Positions 16,299 through 24,318 of a stretch of DNA of 64,000 bases are shown piece by piece. Numbering within the stretch: position 1 is the first letter of the stretch; each line of letters begins with the position of its first letter. The DNA is from JAFGQJ01 sp964588525 (GTDB taxonomy: Bacteria; Spirochaetota; Spirochaetia; SZUA-6; DRHE01), in contig CAZPQC010000002.1 of the NCBI GenBank assembly GCA_964588525.1, positions 1 to 64,000 on the forward strand, in the 5' to 3' direction. The translations under genes and the position numbers were made by a program. Under the pieces are notes generated by a model. That model was not told the DNA's origin, searched no databases, and saw only the letters and a program-made list of their open reading frames with translations.

Positions 16299-17378
16299 TC
16301 AACTCTCCTTGATCTTCGAGATGCCGGGAATCAAGGTCTGGGTGCTCAACACGCCGGGAATGTGGCGGATATTCTGCTGGACGTAGCGGCTGATCACCTC
16401 CGCGTCCGAAGACACCAGATCCCGGGTGAGGACGAGTTTGGCGATGACGTCGATGCTGCCGTGAACCGAATGCACCTCCTTCACCTCGTCCAGGACGAAT
16501 ATCCGGTCGAGGATCTGAGACTCCTTCTTGGCGGTGATATTGATCAGCACGAACACGGTGATCTCCCGGAGCATCTCCGGGTAGTCTTTCTCTTTGGTGT
16601 TTTTCATGTTTTGACGAAACTCCTCCATGCTGCGGGTAATGCTCCTGTCGATCAGGGAGCCGAAGGATCGGGGATGGCTGCGTTCCCACTGGTGTACCGA
16701 TATATAGGCGTAAAGATCCGAGGCGGTACGTCCCGGAAAAGAATCCAACAATCCCGCTTTTTCCACTATTGCAGCCAGCGGACGATAGATGGTGTTATAC
16801 CAGTCCTCAGCCGCCTCTTTCAAGGGCACCCCGGATCCGGCCTGCCCCGACAGAAACTGCCGGTGTTGCGTGATCTGCCTCAGGAGGTTGCGGTACTGGC
16901 CCGGCTCGGTCAGGTCGATGGATTTCCGCAATCCCGTCTTATCCTGAAACTCGGTCTTGTCCCGGTAGAGGATGTTCTCCGCCGTTCCCCTGGAGGGAAG
17001 GAACTCCATGACCCGGGCGTTGATCTCTTTGAATCCCCGCTCCTTGGCCACACTGATGCGGTGATTCCCGTCCAGAACGAAGTAGCCGTCCTTGATCTTG
17101 AACAGATCCACCGGCGGCAGGGGCTTGCCCCGTTCCATGAGGGCACGGATGGTGTGCAGACGCTCGTGGGGCCTGTCCTTCTTCAGGCGAAAGCGGCTGT
17201 CGAAATCGAGGTAGCGGTTCACGCTCCCCACGATTTGGGAGAGCTTCACGGTCTGCTGGCCCCGGTCCCTGTACTCGTACGCCCCCTCTCTCTGCTGTTC
17301 ATCCCGGAAGCGTTTGATCGCCGCCGACTCGGCTGCTGATGTTGTATGCCTGTTTTTACGGGCGTAGCTGCTACCCAT
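16299..17378 (-). CDS. ParB-like nuclease domain fused to an Lrp/AsnC ligand-binding-like domain
   Basis: Protein of 359 residues with two recognisable ends. Residues about 43-128 are a ParB/sulfiredoxin-type domain with the phosphate-binding DGNHRISVAKERG at 103-115. Residues about 268-350 look like the RAM ligand-binding domain of Lrp/AsnC regulators, with VFVLINITAKKE, VHSVHGSIDVIAKLVLTRD and the ending RHIPGVLSTQTLIP. The middle 140 residues are helical and not recognised. No helix-turn-helix of the normal Lrp type is visible. It may be an amino-acid-sensing regulator or a nucleotide-using enzyme. It overlaps the metallophosphoesterase stop by eight bases and leads into the ferredoxin gene. 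Confidence 0.65.
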   Translation of the reverse strand: MGSSYARKNRHTTSAAESAAIKRFRDEQQREGAYEYRDRGQQTVKLSQIVGSVNRYLDFDSRFRLKKDRPHERLHTIRALMERGKPLPPVDLFKIKDGYFVLDGNHRISVAKERGFKEINARVMEFLPSRGTAENILYRDKTEFQDKTGLRKSIDLTEPGQYRNLLRQITQHRQFLSGQAGSGVPLKEAAEDWYNTIYRPLAAIVEKAGLLDSFPGRTASDLYAYISVHQWERSHPRSFGSLIDRSITRSMEEFRQNMKNTKEKDYPEMLREITVFVLINITAKKESQILDRIFVLDEVKEVHSVHGSIDVIAKLVLTRDLVSSDAEVISRYVQQNIRHIPGVLSTQTLIPGISKIKES

Positions 17379-17970
17379 TGTCGTACTCGAAGAGATAGTA
17401 TCCCGAGCAGTTGATTACCCGGGTTTGCCCGATCCGGGTGATTCGCTGCGCGGGGTCGTCGAAGCGGCGATGGATGTGGCCGTGGAGGAAGTATTTGGGC
17501 TGATAGCGGTCGATCAGGCGCCTGTAAACCTGAAATCCCCGATGGCAGGGATCCTCAGAATCGTGAATGTGCCGGGGAGGAGCGTGGGCAACGATCATGT
17601 CGAGACGGCCGTATCTGCGCAGCCGTGGCCGCAGGAAGCGGAGCGTCTGCCGCATCTGTGCCTCCGTGTACTGCAGAGGTCTGCCATTGTACCAGTGGGA
17701 ACCCTCCAGGCCGAGGATCGTGCGTTCCCCAACGGACACCACCTGGGCGTGGATGTTGAAACAATTCTTCGGAGGGCTCGCTTCGTAGCGAATATCATGG
17801 TTGCCCCTGATGTAGTACAGAGGAGCGCCGAAGGCCTTGCTGAGAGCCGAGAGGTAATCAGGGGGAAGGTCTCCGCAGGAAACGATAAACCGAACCTCCG
17901 AAAAGATGCTGCCCTTTAACAGATCGCTGGAAAGAGGCTCGATAAAATCGGATACGGCAAGTATCTTCAT
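17371..17970 (-). CDS. Calcineurin-like metallophosphoesterase
   Basis: Protein of 199 residues with the two-metal phosphoesterase motifs in order: MKILAVSDFIE (first metal Asp; the usual following His is Glu), FIVSCGDLP, YIRGNHDIR, MIVAHAPPRH and FLHGHIHRR. It should hydrolyse a phosphomonoester or diester, and the substrate cannot be told. The frame is open 78 bases further upstream, but the ATG at 17970 gives the family's normal start. It is the first gene of the minus operon running to about 11954 and is divergent from the binding-protein gene at 18107. A role in the same pathway is not obvious. Confidence 0.85.
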   Translation of the reverse strand: MKILAVSDFIEPLSSDLLKGSIFSEVRFIVSCGDLPPDYLSALSKAFGAPLYYIRGNHDIRYEASPPKNCFNIHAQVVSVGERTILGLEGSHWYNGRPLQYTEAQMRQTLRFLRPRLRRYGRLDMIVAHAPPRHIHDSEDPCHRGFQVYRRLIDRYQPKYFLHGHIHRRFDDPAQRITRIGQTRVINCSGYYLFEYDNG

Positions 17971-18002
17971 GAAAGCTTCAGAACAATATATCAAATAATG
18001 AG

Positions 18003-18020
18003 AAATTGGGTTAGCAATTT
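18003..18020. promoter_or_regulatory. Inverted repeat in divergent promoter region, candidate operator
   Basis: AAATTG (18003-18008) and CAATTT (18015-18020) form a perfect six-base inverted repeat around GGTTAG. It lies 14 bases upstream of the -35 element of the binding-protein promoter and 33 bases before the metallophosphoesterase start, so a bound protein could act on both genes. Confidence 0.35.
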
Positions 18021-18034
18021 GGTAAACAATAAAA

Positions 18035-18064
18035 TTGACACCTGACACCGCGCGCGGTTATAAT
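18035..18064 (+). promoter_or_regulatory. Consensus sigma70 promoter of the transporter operon
   Basis: TTGACA at 18035-18040 and TATAAT at 18059-18064, both perfect consensus, with an 18-base spacer containing CGCGCGCG. Strong constitutive expression would be expected unless a repressor acts. The ribosome site AGGAGGT (18094-18100) lies seven bases before the start codon. Confidence 0.8.
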
Positions 18065-18106
18065 GCAATTTCATACAGAAATCGTAATAAAATAGGAGGT
18101 TATAGG

Positions 18107-19774
18107 ATGAACGAAAGCGAACGCGTTCACCCGGGTGTTCACGAGCTGAAGAGTGAATACCAGAAGGGAAAAATCAGCCGTCGGGAGTTCATCAGATACT
18201 CCGCTTTGCTCGGCATGTCCGCCGTGGCCGCCGGCAGGATGGTATATGCCGGCGGACAACAGCAACCTTCGGTGAGCCCGTCGGCAGCCGGAATCCGGAG
18301 GGGCGGAATGGTAAAAGCAGCCTGTGCCGTATTGAAGGTCGGGCACCCGGCCCAGCTGTCCTGGAACGCCCACGATCTGTTCTATATGCAGATCGCTTCC
18401 TATCTGACCTACACCGACGTGAAGAACGTCACGCACCCGTATCTGCTCAAGAATTGGCAAGTGAGCGACGATTTGAGGATCTGGAATCTGAATCTCAAAG
18501 AGGGGGTCAGCTTCAACAACGGGGATGAGTTTACAGCCGACGATGTGATTTTTACCTACAACGAATGGCTGAACAAGGATGTCGGCTCTGCGATGCTGGG
18601 ATTGGTGGGAAGTTATCTGGAGCCCACAGGAATCGAGAAGGTTTCCAAGTACCAGGTCAGGCTCCACCTGACCCGCCCGGAGATCGCCGTTCCGGAGCAC
18701 CTGTTCCAGTTTCCCGCCCTCGTCTTGAACCATCGGACCTTCGAAGGGGACTTCCTCAAGGCACCCCACGGAACCGGTCCCTTCACCCTCGAGCTCTACC
18801 GGGAGGGCGAGGTTGCCCGGATGAGGAGGCGTGAGGATTTCTGGATCAAGGGAGCCGACGGCAAGCCGCTTCCCTACGTGGATGGCATCGAGTTAATCGA
18901 TATGGGAACCGAGTATCCGGCGCAGATCGCCGCATTGAAATCCGGAGACATTCACATCATGAACATGAGCGACGGGGCACCCGCCGCAACGATCTTCCAG
19001 GCCGTGAAGGGAGATCCCAATATAGAGGTGGTAGGATTTCCCACGGCCCGAGTCAAAGTCATACGCATGCGTTCGGACATCGAGCCCTTCAACGACAACC
19101 GGGTGCGATCGGCCCTGAAGAAGTGTCAGAACCGGGAGAAAATCCTGAAGCTGGCCCACTTCGGGGAAGGCGTGTTGGGTCACGATACCCATGTATCCCC
19201 GGCTCATCCTGATTTCTGCGAAATGCCGGTGCCCAAATACGATCCGGAAGGGGCCAGGCGGCTCCTGACGGAGGCCGGATATTCGACCGGCTTGGACATC
19301 AAGATCGCGGTCATCGCCGACCAGTCCGATGCGGTGCGGACCGCCGAGGTGCTCAAAGAAGACTGCGCCGCTGCCGGTTTCAGGCTCACGATTGACACCA
19401 TGCCGGCGAGCAAATACTGGGAGCAGTGGACCGAGGTCGATCTGGGCATCACCCAGTGGGCTCACCGCCCGCTGGGCACCATGGTATTGGGTCTGGCGTA
19501 CGTCAGCGATTCCGAGGGCAAGCCGGTGGCCTGGAACGAAACCCGCTGGGTGGATCCGGAGTTCAACGATCTGTACAAGCAGGCCAGCGGGACCTACGAC
19601 GTGAACGAGCGCCGGAAGATCATGTGCAAGCTGGAGACGATTCAGATGGAGCGGGGGTCGATCGGCATCGCCTATTGGCAGAATTTCTGGTCCCTCCACA
19701 ACAGGAAATTCCGGGATGTTCCGTCCTCACCGATCGATGTCTGGTACTTCGACGGCAGCTGGCTGGAGGCGTAA
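18107..19774 (+). CDS. Peptide/nickel-type ABC transporter substrate-binding protein with Tat signal
   Basis: Family 5 extracellular binding protein of 555 residues. A twin-arginine signal SRREFIRYSALLG with Arg25 and Arg26 is followed by a weak hydrophobic stretch and AGG near residue 50, so the protein is exported folded by the Tat system. Mature blocks are typical: LLKNWQVSDDLRIWNLNLKEG, FTADDVIFTYNEWL, GTGPFTLELYREGE and YDPEGARRLLTEAGY. The start at 18107 is fixed by AGGAGGT and the promoter just upstream. With two permeases, a fused ATPase and an MttB-like gene behind it, the ligand is probably a methylated amino acid or small peptide-like amine. This is inferred from neighbours. Confidence 0.92.
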   Translation: MNESERVHPGVHELKSEYQKGKISRREFIRYSALLGMSAVAAGRMVYAGGQQQPSVSPSAAGIRRGGMVKAACAVLKVGHPAQLSWNAHDLFYMQIASYLTYTDVKNVTHPYLLKNWQVSDDLRIWNLNLKEGVSFNNGDEFTADDVIFTYNEWLNKDVGSAMLGLVGSYLEPTGIEKVSKYQVRLHLTRPEIAVPEHLFQFPALVLNHRTFEGDFLKAPHGTGPFTLELYREGEVARMRRREDFWIKGADGKPLPYVDGIELIDMGTEYPAQIAALKSGDIHIMNMSDGAPAATIFQAVKGDPNIEVVGFPTARVKVIRMRSDIEPFNDNRVRSALKKCQNREKILKLAHFGEGVLGHDTHVSPAHPDFCEMPVPKYDPEGARRLLTEAGYSTGLDIKIAVIADQSDAVRTAEVLKEDCAAAGFRLTIDTMPASKYWEQWTEVDLGITQWAHRPLGTMVLGLAYVSDSEGKPVAWNETRWVDPEFNDLYKQASGTYDVNERRKIMCKLETIQMERGSIGIAYWQNFWSLHNRKFRDVPSSPIDVWYFDGSWLEA

Positions 19775-19898
19775 GCTGCGAGTGCTTCCAGGAAACAGAC
19801 CCGTAGACAGTCGCACAGACAGATGACTCAAGGGAGTGCTTTGGTGGGGAACCAGGGTGCCCTCTACTGTTTTCACGTTTTCAAACCGGTCTTGAACA

Positions 19899-21197
19899 AT
19901 GGCTAAGTTCATCATCCGTCGCTTTCTTCTCCTCCTGATCACCATGCTCTTCGTTTCCGTCGCGGTTTTCCTGCTCACCGAGTCGGCCCCGGGAAACGTA
20001 GCCCGGACCATTCTGGGAACGTTCGTCACGCCGGAGCAGGAAGCCTCTTTCATGGCCCAGGTGGGTTTGGACAAACCCGCCTATTTGCGTTACATCTACT
20101 GGTTCATCGGCAGTGACTGGCATGCCCGCAGCAAGATCGGGCTGCCCTTGAAAACCGTGGTCGGAAACGAGGGGTACCGGGAGTGGTGGGCGGAAAGTGA
20201 GGACGGAGAGCTGATCCGCTGGAAGCTGCGGGGGGAAGACCTGATTGCCGAAGTACGGAATCCCGACGGTTCGACCCGAGAGTTCACGGACAACCGGCGA
20301 TGGCGGTTCGATGAAGGGGGGCTGCAGAGCTTCTGGGGCGTCAACAACAGCAACACCGCGGTCAAGTGGGAAAAAGGCTCGGGAGAAACGAGCTGGACCT
20401 TCATCTACGGAACCGGCTGGTTCGAAAGCACCGGTGCACCGACGGAGTTCATACCCCTGCAGCGGGGATTCATCAGGGGGGATCCGGGCATATCCCTGCG
20501 AACCGGTCGTCCGGTATCGGCCAGCCTGTTTTCGCGCCTGCGCAATTCCCTGGTCCTGGCGTTTCTGGCCTTCGTCGTGGTCATGCCGATCTCCCTGCTG
20601 CTGGGAATCATCGCCGGACTCAAGGAGGGTTCCTTCCAGGATCGGCTGCTCTCGGTCACCGGGATGATGTTTACGGTGATTCCCATGTTCGTGACCGGCA
20701 TTTTTCTCATTCTCATCTTCTCCATCTGGTTGAAATGGCTTCCCGGTGCCTCGATCTTCAGCGATCAGGCTCCCTGGACGCGGCCGAAGATGCTGGTTCT
20801 GCCTCTGTTGACCCTGACCCTCGCGGAGCTGGGTTACATCATGCGGATCACCCGGGCCAGCATGGTGGAGACCATGCGTTCCCCCTACATCCGAACGGCC
20901 CTGCTGAAAGGACTTCCCTATCGGCGTATCGTGCTCAAGCACGCGGTCCGCAATGCCCTCATGGCACCGATCACGGTGATTATGCTTCACATCAGCTGGC
21001 TGCTGGGGGGAATCGTGATCGTGGAAGCGGTATTCGGTTATCCCGGACTGGGCAAGTACATTCTGGAATCGGCGCTGTACAAGGATGTGAACGCCATCGA
21101 GGCCAGCGTCATGCTCCTGGTGGTGGTCGCCGTGGGAACCCAGTTGATCGCGGATATCGTCTATACCTTTCTGAACCCCCGGATCCGCTATGCCTGA
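19899..21197 (+). CDS. DppB/OppB-type ABC permease with large periplasmic insert
   Basis: Membrane permease of 432 residues, about 100 more than usual for the family. The first membrane segment (FIIRRFLLLLITMLFVSVAV) and conserved ESAPGN are normal. Residues about 75-190 then form a hydrophilic, beta-rich loop with many Trp, Gly and Glu (for example EYREWWAESEDGELIRWKLR-like text, read from GNEGYREWWAESED). Normal family sequence resumes from SLRTGRPVSASLFSRLRNSL to the EAA loop (RTALLKGLPYRRIVLKHAVRN) and the end. The insert should face the periplasm near the binding protein. The gene overlaps the next permease by eight bases. Confidence 0.9.
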   Translation: MAKFIIRRFLLLLITMLFVSVAVFLLTESAPGNVARTILGTFVTPEQEASFMAQVGLDKPAYLRYIYWFIGSDWHARSKIGLPLKTVVGNEGYREWWAESEDGELIRWKLRGEDLIAEVRNPDGSTREFTDNRRWRFDEGGLQSFWGVNNSNTAVKWEKGSGETSWTFIYGTGWFESTGAPTEFIPLQRGFIRGDPGISLRTGRPVSASLFSRLRNSLVLAFLAFVVVMPISLLLGIIAGLKEGSFQDRLLSVTGMMFTVIPMFVTGIFLILIFSIWLKWLPGASIFSDQAPWTRPKMLVLPLLTLTLAELGYIMRITRASMVETMRSPYIRTALLKGLPYRRIVLKHAVRNALMAPITVIMLHISWLLGGIVIVEAVFGYPGLGKYILESALYKDVNAIEASVMLLVVVAVGTQLIADIVYTFLNPRIRYA

Positions 21198-22179
21198 GCC
21201 GCGACTGCGGGCCGAGCCGAAGGTTACCGGACGACTGCTGCCGCGGCAGGGGCAACAGCGGCTGAAGCAGCAGGAACAGCGGCTCAGGCAGCATCAAAAG
21301 CGCCGGAAACTTCGAGGGCTGGCGTCGATCCATCCGGTATTCGCATCCCGGACGGCCATGGTCGGCATATTCATCGTCCTTTTCTGGGTGATCGTTGCTC
21401 TGTTCGCGCCGCTGCTCACCCCCTACACCCCAACCGAGCAGGACTGGCAGTTCGTGAACGAAGGGCCCACCAGGAAACATCCTCTGGGCACCGATGACCT
21501 GGGCAGGGACCTGTGGGCCAGGTTGATCTACGGCGCCCGGGTCGTGCTGGTTGCCCTGCCGATCTCGGAGAGCTTTTCTCTCCCCGGAGGCACGGTCATC
21601 TGGGGCGTATTGGCCGCCGTGGTGATCGGCACCTTGCTGGGTTTGCTCGGCGGCTACAGGGGCGGCTGGCTCGATGAGATCATCATGCGGATCCTGGACG
21701 CCATGATATCCATCCCCCTGATCCTCCTCTACCTCCTGATCCTCTCCTCTATCGGCGCCTCGGCTGTGAACGTGGTCATCGCCATTGCGGTGGTGGGAGT
21801 ACCCGGTATGGCTCGCCTGGTTCGCAGCCTGACCCTGGACATCCGGACCCGGGAGTATGTGCGGGCCGCCGAAACCCGTGGGGAGAGCGGCCTCTACATC
21901 ATGGTGGTGGAGATCCTGCCGAACGCCGTGGGGCCGGTGATCGTTGATGCCATGCTGCGCGTCGGCTATGCCATCTTCGCCATGGGTACCCTGGGCTTTC
22001 TGGGGCTGGGTCTGCCCCCTCCCTCCCCCGACTGGGGCAGCATGATCGCCAAGGGCAGGGAGTTCATCTTCATCAGCCCCTGGGCGGCGCTCTGGCCCTC
22101 CATCGCCATAGGCACGCTGGTGGTAGGGCTGAACCTGTTCGCCGACGGGCTGCGGGAAGAGACGATGCGTTACCGTTAA
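21190..22179 (+). CDS. DppC/OppC-type ABC permease
   Basis: Inner-membrane permease of 329 residues. A charged, Gln/Arg-rich N-terminal tail of about 45 residues precedes the first membrane segment. Family blocks are HPLGTDDLGRDLWARLIYGAR, the EAA-like stretch REYVRAAETRGESGLYIMVVEILPN, and the end GLGLPPPSPDWGSMIAKGRE with GLNLFADGLREETMRYR. The start overlaps the upstream permease. The spacing to the ATPase gene is 23 bases, consistent with one operon. Confidence 0.93.
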   Translation: MPEPRLRAEPKVTGRLLPRQGQQRLKQQEQRLRQHQKRRKLRGLASIHPVFASRTAMVGIFIVLFWVIVALFAPLLTPYTPTEQDWQFVNEGPTRKHPLGTDDLGRDLWARLIYGARVVLVALPISESFSLPGGTVIWGVLAAVVIGTLLGLLGGYRGGWLDEIIMRILDAMISIPLILLYLLILSSIGASAVNVVIAIAVVGVPGMARLVRSLTLDIRTREYVRAAETRGESGLYIMVVEILPNAVGPVIVDAMLRVGYAIFAMGTLGFLGLGLPPPSPDWGSMIAKGREFIFISPWAALWPSIAIGTLVVGLNLFADGLREETMRYR

Positions 22180-22202
22180 AGCTTCGCGGAGATAGAGAGT
22201 TT

Positions 22203-24299
22203 ATGAGCACACGGTTGTCACCGTCAACTGATTCTCTTGTACTGAACGTCGAGGGGCTACATATCGCCTACGACACACCGGTCGGAGAGATTCGGGCAGT
22301 GAGCAACGTCTCGTTTCGGGTCCGTCAGGGCGAAACCGTCGGTATCGTGGGCGAATCCGGCTGCGGGAAGAGCACGATCGCCTTCGGTGTCGTCAATTTC
22401 CTGGGAACCAACGGCCGCATTACCGACGGCAGTATCGAGTTCCAGGGACGGGAGCTGGTGGGCTGCCCGCTTCGGGAGCTGCGGGAGATTCGGGGTAACC
22501 GGATTTCCATGGTGTACCAGGATCCCATGCAGGCCCTCAATCCGGTTCTTCGCATCGGCGATCAGCTGATCGAGGTGCTCATCGTTCATCAGCGCATCTC
22601 CAAGGATTCCGCCTGGGAGCAATCCATCGAGATGCTCGAACAAGTGTACATGCCCGATCCCGATATCGTGATGAACCGCTATCCCCACCAGCTCTCCGGC
22701 GGCCAGCAGCAACGGGTGGTGATCGCCATGGCCATGCTCAACCGCCCGGCCCTGCTGATCATGGATGAGCCAACTACGGCTCTAGATGTGACGGTCGAAG
22801 CGGTGGTGCTTGATCTGGTGGATGAGCTGAAGCAGGAGTTCAACACAGGGATCATCTACATCACCCATAACCTCGGAGTCATCGCCCGGGTGAGCGATCA
22901 TCTGAACGTCATGTACGCCGGAGAGTTCGTGGAGAGAGGTTCCGTTCGGGAGATCTTCGCGAATCCGGTTCATCCATATACCCGGGGTTTGTTGCACTGT
23001 GTTCCCCGGCTGGAGACCAGCAGCCGGATGTCCCGGCTGTACAACATAAAGGGCCGCGTACCCTCGCTGTCCGAGCGGCCGGAGGACACCTGCATTTTTA
23101 CACCCCGTTGCCAGTACGCTCAGGATCGCTGCTACGCCGGACATCCGGAAATCGAAGAGTTTTCGAGCGGGCACGACGTGCGCTGCTGGTATGGACGTGA
23201 AACGAAGGTACAGCCCCTGGTTCAACAGAGCGCCGAAGAGGCGGTTCGTGCCGAAGCGGGAACTGCGGGAAACGAGCCGATCCTGAAGGCGGAACACCTG
23301 CGGATCTACTACGAGCAGGAATCGAGGTCCGTCCTCAGCCTGATCGGGCTGGGCAAGAGAGAGTTCATCAAGGCGGTGGATGACATCACCCTTCAGATTA
23401 TGCGGGGGGAAACGTTGGGAGTTGTGGGAGAATCCGGCTGCGGCAAGAGTACTCTTGCCAAAGGGATCATCGGGCTGGAGAAGATTTCCGGGGGCGGGGC
23501 GGAGTTCCTGCAATTCGACCTCTCCGAGCCGCTGGCCGGGCGCGCGCTGGACCTGGTTAAGGATATCCAGATGGTATTCCAGAATCCGGATGCGACCCTG
23601 AATCCCTCGTTCGTGGTCGGCAGGCAGATCGCAAGGCCTTTGAAGCGATTCAGGAGTGTTGCCGGAAACCGGGTCAGATCCGAGGTCGACCGGCTGCTCC
23701 AGGCCGTGCGGTTGAATCCCAACTATTACAACCGTTTTCCCCGGCAATTGAGCGGCGGGGAGAAGCAGCGGGTGGGAATTGCCCGAGCCCTGGCAAGTAG
23801 ACCGGAGCTGATGATCTGTGACGAGCCGGTCTCCGCTCTGGATGTTTCGGTCCAGGCGGCGGTGCTCAATCTGCTCAAGGACATCCAGGCGGAAACCGGG
23901 AATACCATCATGTTCATCGCCCATGACCTGAGTGTCGTGCGCTTTTTTGCGGGTTTCATCATCGTCATGTACCTCGGTCAAATCGCCGAATACGGGCCAA
24001 CGGAATCGATCTTTAACCTGCCCTATCATCCCTACACCGAAGCCCTCCTTTCGGCAGTTCCGATCCCCGATCCCGACGCTCAAGAGAGGCGCATCCGCCT
24101 CAGCGGGGAGGTGCCCAGCAGCCTCAATCCGCCCACCGGCTGCCGTTTCCACACCCGCTGCCCGCGTAGAGGCGCCCTGCCCGACGGGGGGAAGGTCTGC
24201 GAGACCCAGCCGCCGCCGATGCGGGAGCTTCACGCGGGCCACTTGATCTTCTGCCATTTGTCAGCTCAAGATCTTGCCGGACTCCAGTCGGAACTCTGA
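22203..24299 (+). CDS. Fused double ABC ATPase (DppD-DppF type)
   Basis: Protein of 698 residues joining both ATPases of a peptide-type importer. Half one (about 15-335) has Walker A GESGCGKST at 50-58, signature LSGGQQQR and Walker B LLIMDEPTTALD. It ends with the Cys-containing oligopeptide-family tail (CIFTPRCQYAQDRC). A linker of about 30 residues follows. Half two has GESGCGKST, LSGGEKQR and LMICDEPVSALD, and the same type of tail (CRFHTRCP). All catalytic motifs are intact in both halves, so both sites should hydrolyse ATP. It powers the two permeases upstream. Confidence 0.95.
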   Translation: MSTRLSPSTDSLVLNVEGLHIAYDTPVGEIRAVSNVSFRVRQGETVGIVGESGCGKSTIAFGVVNFLGTNGRITDGSIEFQGRELVGCPLRELREIRGNRISMVYQDPMQALNPVLRIGDQLIEVLIVHQRISKDSAWEQSIEMLEQVYMPDPDIVMNRYPHQLSGGQQQRVVIAMAMLNRPALLIMDEPTTALDVTVEAVVLDLVDELKQEFNTGIIYITHNLGVIARVSDHLNVMYAGEFVERGSVREIFANPVHPYTRGLLHCVPRLETSSRMSRLYNIKGRVPSLSERPEDTCIFTPRCQYAQDRCYAGHPEIEEFSSGHDVRCWYGRETKVQPLVQQSAEEAVRAEAGTAGNEPILKAEHLRIYYEQESRSVLSLIGLGKREFIKAVDDITLQIMRGETLGVVGESGCGKSTLAKGIIGLEKISGGGAEFLQFDLSEPLAGRALDLVKDIQMVFQNPDATLNPSFVVGRQIARPLKRFRSVAGNRVRSEVDRLLQAVRLNPNYYNRFPRQLSGGEKQRVGIARALASRPELMICDEPVSALDVSVQAAVLNLLKDIQAETGNTIMFIAHDLSVVRFFAGFIIVMYLGQIAEYGPTESIFNLPYHPYTEALLSAVPIPDPDAQERRIRLSGEVPSSLNPPTGCRFHTRCPRRGALPDGGKVCETQPPPMRELHAGHLIFCHLSAQDLAGLQSEL

Positions 24300-24318
24300 T
24301 ATCAGGAGAACATCCCGG

